DNA of 37,167 nucleotides. Source: Fidelibacterota bacterium (lineage in GTDB: Bacteria > Fidelibacterota > Marinisomatia > SCGC-AAA003-L08 > GCA-2689995). The translations under genes were made by a program, and so were the position numbers. This document shows positions 27,176-34,240 of the stretch, piece by piece (within the stretch, counting starts at the first letter, position 1; each line of letters starts with the position of its first letter). Under the pieces are notes generated by a model, which saw nothing but the letters and a program-made list of their open reading frames with translations, was not told the origin of the DNA and searched no databases. Location: NCBI GenBank assembly GCA_014381925.1, contig JACNKR010000026.1:1-37167 (forward strand), written 5' to 3'.

Positions 27176-28221
27176 GAATGGTATATTTTTACTTTTCTTG
27201 GATTGTTGAGTGCATTTAATCCACCACTTGCGAGAGCTTCAAGTTCAAATGAACCTGGATATACAATTATATTTTTAAAATATTTACTCTTATTTTTTAT
27301 ATAATCTGTGAATAATTTTGATTTACAAAGACCACCCGTTAATATTAGGCCATTTACTTCACCATTAAGTGTAGCAAAAGCACTTCCAATTTCTTTGCAA
27401 ATTTGAAATATCATTGCGTTATAAATTAATTTTACTTGAGGATTTAAATTAATATTTTTTTCAACTTCTCGTAAATCATTCGTGTTTAAATACCCCATTA
27501 ATCCACTCTTTTTTGAAAATAATTCAATTAATTGAGATTTAGTTAATTTTTCATTAAATACTAAATCTAAAAGTCCTTGTAAGGGTATTGCTCCAGCGCG
27601 CTCAATTGAAAAAGGTCCCATACCTAAAAGTGCATCATTTACATCTATAATTTTACCATTTTTTACTGATGCAATTGAAAACCCACTACCTAAATGTGAA
27701 ACTACAAAATTACCTGATTTATTTGGAAGATTTAATTTTTGCTCTGCTTTATATACACAGTATTTAATATTTAAAGTATGACTACGACTTTTTCTTTCAA
27801 TACCAGGTATTCCAGAAATTCTTGCTTCTGGAATAAAATCATCACTGGTTACGGGGTCAATAATATAAGAAGGACATGAATATAATTTTGAAATTTTATA
27901 GGCTAAAATTGCACCTAAATTTGAAGCATGATTTGAATAAGTTTGATTAATGTAATCAGATAGCATTTCATCATTAATTTTATAAATTCCAGATTTTAGA
28001 GGTTTTAAGGGGCCTCCTCTACCAACAACAGCATCTAATTGCGGTATTTTTGATAAAAATGGAGTAATTAAAGAATACCTACAATCTACCTGCTCACTTA
28101 CTATTTTATGCAAATTGTTGTTATAATGCTCAATCTCTTCTTTCCAAATCTGATTATTATTTATATAATACCCAAATTCAGTCGTCGTCGATCCTGGATT
28201 TATTGATAGTATAAAGAAAAC
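27172..28221 (-). CDS. buk: Butyrate kinase with a non-standard or lost start codon
   Basis: ASKHA-fold kinase making ATP and a carboxylic acid from acyl phosphate, in tandem with Ptb. The first standard start (TTG at 28113) would give 313 residues and omit the essential N-terminal phosphate loop. Reading the same frame upstream gives ILSINPGSTTTEFGYY, exactly the family's N-terminus (ILxINPGSTSTK). Taking the frame to 28221 gives 349 residues, the normal length. The codon where relatives have Met is GTT (28219-28221), sharing its G with the upstream TAG. It may be a mutated or misread GTG. ATA at 28210-28212 is another possible start. Downstream motifs GRGGPLKPL, VSHLGSGFSIA, LTGGL and EALASGGLNAL are intact. 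Confidence 0.8.
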   Translation of the reverse strand, partial: VFFILSINPGSTTTEFGYYINNNQIWKEEIEHYNNNLHKIVSEQVDCRYSLITPFLSKIPQLDAVVGRGGPLKPLKSGIYKINDEMLSDYINQTYSNHASNLGAILAYKISKLYSCPSYIIDPVTSDDFIPEARISGIPGIERKSRSHTLNIKYCVYKAEQKLNLPNKSGNFVVSHLGSGFSIASVKNGKIIDVNDALLGMGPFSIERAGAIPLQGLLDLVFNEKLTKSQLIELFSKKSGLMGYLNTNDLREVEKNINLNPQVKLIYNAMIFQICKEIGSAFATLNGEVNGLILTGGLCKSKLFTDYIKNKSKYFKNIIVYPGSFELEALASGGLNALNNPRKVKIYHS

Positions 28222-28484
28222 TAACTCTGTATTTCTTCCGTAAATGAAGAAATAATTGCGTCTGTACAGAATATATTTGCTTTATATTCTTTTAATTTTT
28301 CTTTTAACATATTGGAATGTTCAATTTCCATTGCAGCTAAATCTATTAAAAATTGTTTTAATTTAGGATCTGTAATCCTTTCAGATGCTTCCAAATAATA
28401 ATTATAAGCGTCATTTTCTTCATTTATTGCAAATTGAAGTATTTCTTCTATTGAACTAAATTCGGGTATATGTGTATGTGTCAT
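28221..28484 (-). CDS. Small ferritin-like (half-rubrerythrin) protein
   Basis: It has 87 residues and is mostly helical. The two helices carry iron-ligand-type motifs: EENDAYNYYLEASE (about 27-40) and AAMEIEHSNMLKEKL, whose ExxH is typical of rubrerythrin and ferritin-like di-iron proteins. A full di-iron bundle needs four helices, so this would have to dimerise or be a partial domain. No rubredoxin domain is present. The start is supported by AAGGAG (28491-28496) ahead of the ATG. It lies between the oxidoreductase gamma gene and butyrate kinase, possibly protecting the oxygen-sensitive enzyme; that role is inference. Confidence 0.7.
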   Translation of the reverse strand: MTHTHIPEFSSIEEILQFAINEENDAYNYYLEASERITDPKLKQFLIDLAAMEIEHSNMLKEKLKEYKANIFCTDAIISSFTEEIQS

Positions 28485-28510
28485 CGTATTCTCCTTAATT
28501 AATAAATAAT

Positions 28511-29047
28511 TTATAATATTAATTCACCACCATGAATTAAAGCTAATTTATTCAAAGGTATCATGTGGTGATGCCTTTCTGGTAAAACTTTTTTTAATGC
28601 TTCTAGAATCGATTTAATTTTTATAATTGAATTTGTAGCTAAGTATGATCCTAAAATAATCATATTCATAATTTTTTTATTTTTTAATTTTACTGATTCT
28701 GAAAGTGCTGGGATATTATAAACATCTACATCTTTTCGAGTTGGTGGGTGGATAATATTATTTGATTCATATATTATTTTCCCTTCCGGCTTGGCATAAG
28801 ATTCAAATTTCTCCATAGAAGGTTGATTTAAGATTATTAGTGAATCAAAATTACTGATAATCGGAGAGCTTACCTTTTTATCAGATATTACAACGGTACA
28901 ATTGGCTGTCCCCCCTCGCATTTCAGGGCCATAACTTGGCATCCAAACAACATGTTTATTTTCAATCATTCCTGCGTATGCAAGTGTCATTCCCATAGAT
29001 AAAACACCTTGACCTCCAAAACCAGCAATTAAAATTTCTTCTGTCAC
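28511..29047 (-). CDS. 2-oxoacid:ferredoxin oxidoreductase, gamma subunit
   Basis: It has 178 residues and is the small gamma subunit of the pyruvate/ketoacid:ferredoxin oxidoreductase family. The N-terminal [13 protein letters not shown] is the family fingerprint. [20 protein letters not shown] and the C-terminal [12 protein letters not shown] are also typical of KorC/VorC-like proteins. It overlaps the beta subunit gene by 4 nt (ATGA), ensuring matched synthesis. A 26-nt gap containing a clear Shine-Dalgarno separates it from the small ferritin-like gene. Confidence 0.92.
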   Translation of the reverse strand: MTEEILIAGFGGQGVLSMGMTLAYAGMIENKHVVWMPSYGPEMRGGTANCTVVISDKKVSSPIISNFDSLIILNQPSMEKFESYAKPEGKIIYESNNIIHPPTRKDVDVYNIPALSESVKLKNKKIMNMIILGSYLATNSIIKIKSILEALKKVLPERHHHMIPLNKLALIHGGELIL

Positions 29048-29844
29048 TTTATTCCTTTCTTTGGTACTTTTATATCTCCTAATTCATAAAAATCAAAAAT
29101 ATCATTTTCAAGCCATTCATTAGATTCTAATGGAGTCATTTTCCAACCTGATGGACAATTTGAAACGACTTCAATAAAACTCGTCCCTCCTTCACCATTC
29201 ATTTGATAAATAAATGCTTTTTTTAGTGCTTTTTTTAATTTTCTTACCGCTTTAGCTGTAGTTACTGCTTGTCGTGTCACATAATATGCTCCAGGTAAAA
29301 TAGAAATCATGTCTGCAATTTTTAATGGATGTCCTTGCGATTCCACATCACGACCATCTACAGATGTTGAAGTCCTAACTCCGGGTAAAGTTGTTGGAGC
29401 CATTTGACCACCAGTCATTCCGTAAATTCCATTATTAATAAAAATCATTACAATATTTTCACCTCTATTTATAGTATGAATGGTTTCAGCAGTTCCTATT
29501 GCTGCCAAATCACCATCACCTTGATATGTAAAAATTGTCTTATTAGGCATTACGCGTTTAATTCCAGTTGCAACCGCTGTTGCTCTACCGTGGGCAGCTT
29601 CCTGCATATCAATATCTAAATAAAAATAAGCTAATACTGAACAACCAACGGGTGCTATACCAATTGTATTTTCAATTAATTCAAGTTCTTCAAGTACTTC
29701 CATTAACACTCTATGCACAACAGAATGACCACATCCAGGACAATAATGTAATGGAACATCAATTAAAGAATCAGGTCTATCCCATACCTTATCCATAGAA
29801 TTTAATAATTTACATTGAACCCCTTCAGATATTAACTCAGACAT
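29044..29844 (-). CDS. 2-oxoacid:ferredoxin oxidoreductase, beta (TPP-binding) subunit
   Basis: Binds thiamine diphosphate and decarboxylates the 2-oxoacid. It has 266 residues. Visible are HYCPGCGH (33-40), [20 protein letters not shown], the TPP motif GDGDLAAIG (109-117) ending in [11 protein letters not shown], and PTTLPG. This arrangement fits KorB/VorB-type enzymes acting on 2-oxoglutarate, branched-chain 2-oxoacids or 2-oxobutyrate. The neighbouring Ptb and Buk favour a branched- or short-chain substrate, which is inference. It lies 2 nt after the alpha subunit gene. Confidence 0.92.
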   Translation of the reverse strand: MSELISEGVQCKLLNSMDKVWDRPDSLIDVPLHYCPGCGHSVVHRVLMEVLEELELIENTIGIAPVGCSVLAYFYLDIDMQEAAHGRATAVATGIKRVMPNKTIFTYQGDGDLAAIGTAETIHTINRGENIVMIFINNGIYGMTGGQMAPTTLPGVRTSTSVDGRDVESQGHPLKIADMISILPGAYYVTRQAVTTAKAVRKLKKALKKAFIYQMNGEGGTSFIEVVSNCPSGWKMTPLESNEWLENDIFDFYELGDIKVPKKGIK

Positions 29845-29846
29845 AA

Positions 29847-30917
29847 TTATTCCTTTAATTCAGATAAATTTATTATATTATTTAATATTTCATTAGGTGA
29901 TGGAATTACTCCGCCCATTCTACCATAAAACTCAACGGAGATATTTCCATTCACTGCCAGTCTAACATCTTCAACCATCTGACCAGCGTTCATTTCTACA
30001 ACTAACATTTTATCTGCTTGGTTAGAAAGATGTTGTAATTCATTAATTGGAAATGGAAATAATGTTTTTGGTCTAAATAAACCTGCTTTAATTCCTTTTT
30101 TTCTAGCGAGTTCAACTGCTTTAAACGAAACTCTAGCAGACATTCCAAAAGCAACTATAATTATGTCTGCATCTTCAGTAAATATTGATTCAAATCTTAC
30201 TTCATTTTTTTCTATTTCTCTATATTTTTTTTGAAGAATTAAATTCATATTTTCCATTTCTTCTGCTTTTAAGTATAAAGAAGTAACTACATGTTTTTTT
30301 CGCATATTTTTCCGGCCAGTAGTCGCCCAACTTGAATGATCTGTCTTGTTTGCTTCAATATCATAATCAGGAAATACAACTGTTTCCATCATTTGTCCTA
30401 AAGCACCATCAGTCAAAATAACGACAGGTATTCTATATGTATCAGCTAAATCAAAACCTAAATATGTAAAATCTGCCATCTCTTGAACAGAATTAGGCGC
30501 TAATACAATGCATTTATAATCACCATGTCCGCCTCCTTTAACAGCTTGAAAATAATCACCTTGAGATGGTTGTATTGTACCTAAACCAGGTCCACCACGC
30601 ATTACATTCACTAACAAACATGGCAATTCAGCACAGGCAATATAGGATATACCTTCCTGCATTAAACTATACCCTGGACCACTTGTACTCGTCATCGTTC
30701 TAACTCCAGCTCCAGAAGCACCATATACCATATTAATAGCAGCAACCTCACTTTCTGCTTGAACAAATGCACCACCTCTACTTGGTAGATGTTGACCTAA
30801 ATATTCAAGTAACTCAGATTGCGGAGTGATTGGGTAACCATAATAACCTTTTAAACCGGCACGAATTGAGGCTTCTGCTAATGCCTCATTTCCTTTCATT
30901 AATAATTTTTTAGACAT
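29847..30917 (-). CDS. 2-oxoacid:ferredoxin oxidoreductase, alpha subunit
   Basis: It has 356 residues and combines the pyrimidine-binding and transketolase-C-like domains of the enzyme. The N-terminal LMKGNEALAEASIRAG is followed by YYGYPITPQSELLEYL, a motif of the alpha chains. MTSTSGPGYSLMQEGI, NVMRGGPGLGTIQPSQGDYFQAVKGGGHGDY and VEMNAGQMVEDVR follow. Such proteins are often labelled VorB (3-methyl-2-oxobutanoate) or KorA, and the two cannot be separated by eye. It is separated from the ferredoxin-subunit gene by 3 nt. Confidence 0.92.
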   Translation of the reverse strand: MSKKLLMKGNEALAEASIRAGLKGYYGYPITPQSELLEYLGQHLPSRGGAFVQAESEVAAINMVYGASGAGVRTMTSTSGPGYSLMQEGISYIACAELPCLLVNVMRGGPGLGTIQPSQGDYFQAVKGGGHGDYKCIVLAPNSVQEMADFTYLGFDLADTYRIPVVILTDGALGQMMETVVFPDYDIEANKTDHSSWATTGRKNMRKKHVVTSLYLKAEEMENMNLILQKKYREIEKNEVRFESIFTEDADIIIVAFGMSARVSFKAVELARKKGIKAGLFRPKTLFPFPINELQHLSNQADKMLVVEMNAGQMVEDVRLAVNGNISVEFYGRMGGVIPSPNEILNNIINLSELKE

Positions 30918-30920
30918 AAT

Positions 30921-31202
30921 TTAACTTACCTCAAATAAAAAATTATCAGTATTATTTAATGACGGTACAGCAATTTTTTTCTTTTTTGATTCTCTAAATA
31001 CAGTTATAATTGCTTCGGGGCAAATTAAAGCACAATTTGTACAACCGGTACATGAATCTTCTTTTAAAAAAGCATAATGGTAACCATTATTATTAATATT
31101 AGATGACATTTCTAATGAATTTTGAGGGCATTCTTTAATACACAATTCACATCCCTTACAGTTTTCAATATTGAATAATACATGTCCTTTTAACTTAGCC
31201 AT
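30921..31202 (-). CDS. 2-oxoacid:ferredoxin oxidoreductase, delta (2x[4Fe-4S]) subunit
   Basis: It has 93 residues and is a bacterial-type ferredoxin that passes electrons from the TPP enzyme to free ferredoxin. Two complete CxxCxxCxxxCP clusters are visible: Cys15, 18, 21, 25 and Cys51, 54, 57, 61. It is the first gene of the minus-strand operon, so the operon promoter should lie in the AT-rich region above 31203. The subunit order delta-alpha-beta-gamma matches four-subunit Kor/Vor enzymes. Confidence 0.93.
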   Translation of the reverse strand: MAKLKGHVLFNIENCKGCELCIKECPQNSLEMSSNINNNGYHYAFLKEDSCTGCTNCALICPEAIITVFRESKKKKIAVPSLNNTDNFLFEVS

Positions 31203-31852
31203 AATACTGATATACCTATCTTTTTATCCTATAATAATTTAACTATTTTTTGATATATTAATATAGTGATATGTGTAACAGTAAATTAAAATTAAGTATG
31301 AAAAAAAATATTTATGGCTACAAATACCCTATCTAAAATTTACAAAACACAATTATTTTTTTAGGGTATATCCCATTAAAAAATGTGGATTAAAATATTT
31401 TTTCTCTATTGGGTTAATTACTTGCTGGTTTCTTATAAAACAAGGTGGAGGATTTTACTTTATTTTTGGTAGAAAATGATAAAAGGGGGTTTTTCATTAT
31501 TAAATCTAAAAGTATAAATAATTAAATTATCAATTCAGATGGATGGAGATGGTGTAAAGTATTAGAGGATATATTTTATAAAAAAACACTTTAGAGTGTA
31601 CCATGTAAAGAAAATTTTCTAAATGAAAGTTATTTCTGAAATTGAATGTTTAAAGGGATATTCAAAAACACGGGTTTCTAAGTTTGGAGATATGAGTAAA
31701 TAATCCCTTTATTTACAATTAATTTAATATGAATTAAAATTCAAATATTGAAATGAAATTATTTATTAATTCATGTTAAATTTAAACAAAATTCAGCTCA
31801 ACTAGTCATGCTCTATATAGTCATGAACCATATTTAATTAAAAAGTAATTTC
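31203..31852. other. 650-bp non-coding region upstream of the oxidoreductase operon
   Basis: No plausible gene is seen on either strand; the longest ATG frames I followed are below 20 codons. It should hold the minus-strand promoter of the operon starting at 31202 and the 3' end signals of the large gene ending at 31853. A perfect 12-nt palindrome TATATTAATATA lies at 31254-31265, about 50 nt before the operon start. A 9-bp inverted repeat (TAAAGGGAT 31651-31659, ATCCCTTTA 31703-31711) has a 43-nt spacer. No classical T-tailed terminator was recognised. Confidence 0.6.
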
Positions 31853-34228
31853 TTATTTCATTAATACTATTTTCTGTGAAGATTGAAATAATTTATTATT
31901 AAAATTAATGATATATACTCCACTTGGTTGATTAATAGCATTCCATTTAACCGAATGAAAACCAGATTCAAAATGTCCATCAATAAGTGTTTCAATTAAT
32001 CGACCATTGAGGTCGAATATCTGTAGAGTCATAACAGGTAATGTCTCTACTATTTCAGGTACACTAAATCGAATCGTCGTTACTGGATTAAAGGGATTAG
32101 GGTATGCATTTGATAACTCCCATTCTTCTGGGATAACATCTTGAATATCTATTAAATTTTCAACAGATGTTACTCCCAATGTTGTCCATGGTTTTATTAA
32201 ATTTGAAAATCTATCTTCTGATAATTTTATTTCATTACCATTATTTTTAATTAAAGTAAATTCAGGAATATCTCCTATTTCACAGAATCCATTTGTATCT
32301 TCAGTTACATCTTTCCCCATTACCGGGACAACTGAATGTTTACCGTTCCATATACCCGATCCCACATGCACATCATTACAATAGGCTAGGATTATATCAT
32401 TATTTTGAGCATCATCTATTTCTTCAATTAAATAAAATGCTTGCTCTGTTGATTGTACAAATTGATATTCTACTGGTAGTTGACTATCTATATCCATTCC
32501 AAGACCACCACTTTGGGGACTTTCACATTCATCATTTCCCCATGCAAACTGTGGATGCTCTCCAATCCCACTAATCCAATAACCTTTGCTATTTTGTAAT
32601 GTGGTTAAATTACCTGCCCATCCATCTATAGTGTTAAATAAACCAAGCCCTTGACCTAAAATGAAGTTAAAATTTTCTGTAGCATATACTTCTCCACCAA
32701 GTGCATCTAATGTAGAAATATTACCATCACCCCATTTAAAGGATACCAAATTATTACCATCAGATAAATTATATTCTTCACAATTACTTATTAACTGAGT
32801 AAATGAAATTTCTCTTATATGGAAACCATCCGTTTCATAATTTACCCAATATCCTGAATATGGATTAATCTCTGTTAAATTACCACTCCACCCATCAATA
32901 GTATTAAATAAACCTATTCCTTGACCTATAATAAAATTAACTTCAGCGTCTTCAAGTAATACATTTTCAATAAAATTAATACTACCATTTTCTTCTAATT
33001 CACCAGGGAAACTCACTAAATTATTTCCGTTCTGAAAAATGACTGTTTCCACACCGCCAGACACCTCAAGTATAACCGTCAATTCATATTCATTAATAAT
33101 TTCTATTTGACTATCACTTATTGAATAAGATACCGTAAATGTAGAATCTAAATTTTCAAATGCAGGTGTCCAAAATATTGTATCTCCTATAATCACCATA
33201 CCTTCAGGACCATATAAAATTGAGTAAATAATATCATCACCATCGACATCAGTAGCATAAATTCCATAACTATAATTTTCATTTAAATTTGCTTCTAATT
33301 CAGGTGTTGATAATAATACGGGGGCATCATTTATAGCAGAAATGGATACAGATAACACCATGGAATATAAATTATTATCTTCCTGTCCATCATTTGCCGT
33401 GATTGTAATAATATCCTCACCATTTGCATTTTCTAAAGAAGTAATTATAATATTACCATTGTCGTCAAATGTAATATCTACTAAATATGATTCAGATGTT
33501 GAAAAATAAATGTATTGATCAGACTCATTTACAGGATGATTTAATTGAGTACTTATATTAATCGTTTCAGTAAAATCTTCAGATTGTTCAATGCTTGTTG
33601 CACTTAAAATAAATTGAGGTTCATCATTTATAGGAGTTACAATTAGTGTAAATTCGGTTGTACTGTTTTTTTGATTATTCACATCGTCATCTATTGCAGT
33701 TAATGATATTGTTTCTGTACCAAAATAGTCCTGATTTAAGTTAAAATTCATCATTCCATTTAAAAACGAAATAACCGATCCACTATTTCCAGAAACAGTA
33801 AATTCCATATTTGTAATTTCAGTACCAAAGTCAGATATATAATCTCCTAGATCAAATGAAAATACATCACTGTCTTCTTCGATAATTATACTTGGTATTG
33901 CAGTTATAATAGGAGTATCATTATTTACCGAAAGAATAATTTCAGTAGTTGCAGAATATTCATGCAAGGAACCCACATCGGTTGCAATGATTTTCAAGAC
34001 TGAACTACCTGTCCATGTTGGATCTACAACAGTAATAAATCCATTGACTTGATCAGAAAAATCAACAAGGAAAAATCCAGCATAAATTAAAAGGGGATTA
34101 TCTAGTACTCCAATACTTGTGTTGGAAGAAAAAGTTAAATTCATACTGGTTGGATATATATTTCCCTTTAAATTATCAAAGAATTTAAATTTAATTTCTT
34201 GTCCATTTGTATTAGAGTAAATTGTCAT
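31853..34228 (-). CDS. C-terminal part of the large secreted repeat protein, with type IX sorting domain
   Basis: This 791-residue frame continues the gene starting at 37072 after the in-frame TAG at 34238-34240. Its first 50 residues complete the fourth copy of the repeat domain that the upstream part leaves unfinished. Cadherin/Ig-like modules follow (NDTPIITAIPS, NDEPQFIL, NDAPVLL boundaries). Then come two copies of a GNNLVSF...GQGxGLFNTIDGWxGNLT...GYW module, about 400-470 and 495-560. The type IX sorting domain closes it, from PNPFNPVTTIRF to a final KIVLMK, about 715-791. The ATG at 34228 is probably not a native start, because it falls in the middle of a domain and no signal peptide follows. 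Confidence 0.75.
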   Translation of the reverse strand: MTIYSNTNGQEIKFKFFDNLKGNIYPTSMNLTFSSNTSIGVLDNPLLIYAGFFLVDFSDQVNGFITVVDPTWTGSSVLKIIATDVGSLHEYSATTEIILSVNNDTPIITAIPSIIIEEDSDVFSFDLGDYISDFGTEITNMEFTVSGNSGSVISFLNGMMNFNLNQDYFGTETISLTAIDDDVNNQKNSTTEFTLIVTPINDEPQFILSATSIEQSEDFTETINISTQLNHPVNESDQYIYFSTSESYLVDITFDDNGNIIITSLENANGEDIITITANDGQEDNNLYSMVLSVSISAINDAPVLLSTPELEANLNENYSYGIYATDVDGDDIIYSILYGPEGMVIIGDTIFWTPAFENLDSTFTVSYSISDSQIEIINEYELTVILEVSGGVETVIFQNGNNLVSFPGELEENGSINFIENVLLEDAEVNFIIGQGIGLFNTIDGWSGNLTEINPYSGYWVNYETDGFHIREISFTQLISNCEEYNLSDGNNLVSFKWGDGNISTLDALGGEVYATENFNFILGQGLGLFNTIDGWAGNLTTLQNSKGYWISGIGEHPQFAWGNDECESPQSGGLGMDIDSQLPVEYQFVQSTEQAFYLIEEIDDAQNNDIILAYCNDVHVGSGIWNGKHSVVPVMGKDVTEDTNGFCEIGDIPEFTLIKNNGNEIKLSEDRFSNLIKPWTTLGVTSVENLIDIQDVIPEEWELSNAYPNPFNPVTTIRFSVPEIVETLPVMTLQIFDLNGRLIETLIDGHFESGFHSVKWNAINQPSGVYIINFNNKLFQSSQKIVLMK

Positions 34229-34237
34229 AAAATATAT

Positions 34238-34240
34238 CTA
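34238..34240 (-). other. In-frame TAG interrupting the large repeat protein gene
   Basis: The minus-strand frame reads ...FAGN-TAG-IYF-MTIYSNTN... without any shift. The three complete copies of the same repeat read NNYVYFLT, GHDVYFLT and GQWMYFLT at this place, so the stop stands where Tyr, Asp or Trp occurs. One base change from TGG or TAT/TAC would produce it. TAG is used as an ordinary stop by other genes here (for example at 7877, 24460 and 28221), so a reassigned code is unlikely. Confidence 0.9.

Noticed and set aside
31254..31265. TATATTAATATA as an Fnr/Crp operator
   Set aside because: It lacks the TTGAT-N4-ATCAA or TGTGA halves; such AT palindromes arise easily in DNA this AT-rich.
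31803..31825. Direct repeat TAGTCATG (31803-31810 and 31818-31825)
   Set aside because: Only 8 bp and two copies, with no neighbouring element boundary; not enough to call a target duplication or array.
34226..34228. ATG at 34228 as the true start of an independent gene
   Set aside because: It falls in the middle of a repeat domain continuous with the upstream frame, has no signal peptide and no convincing ribosome binding site.
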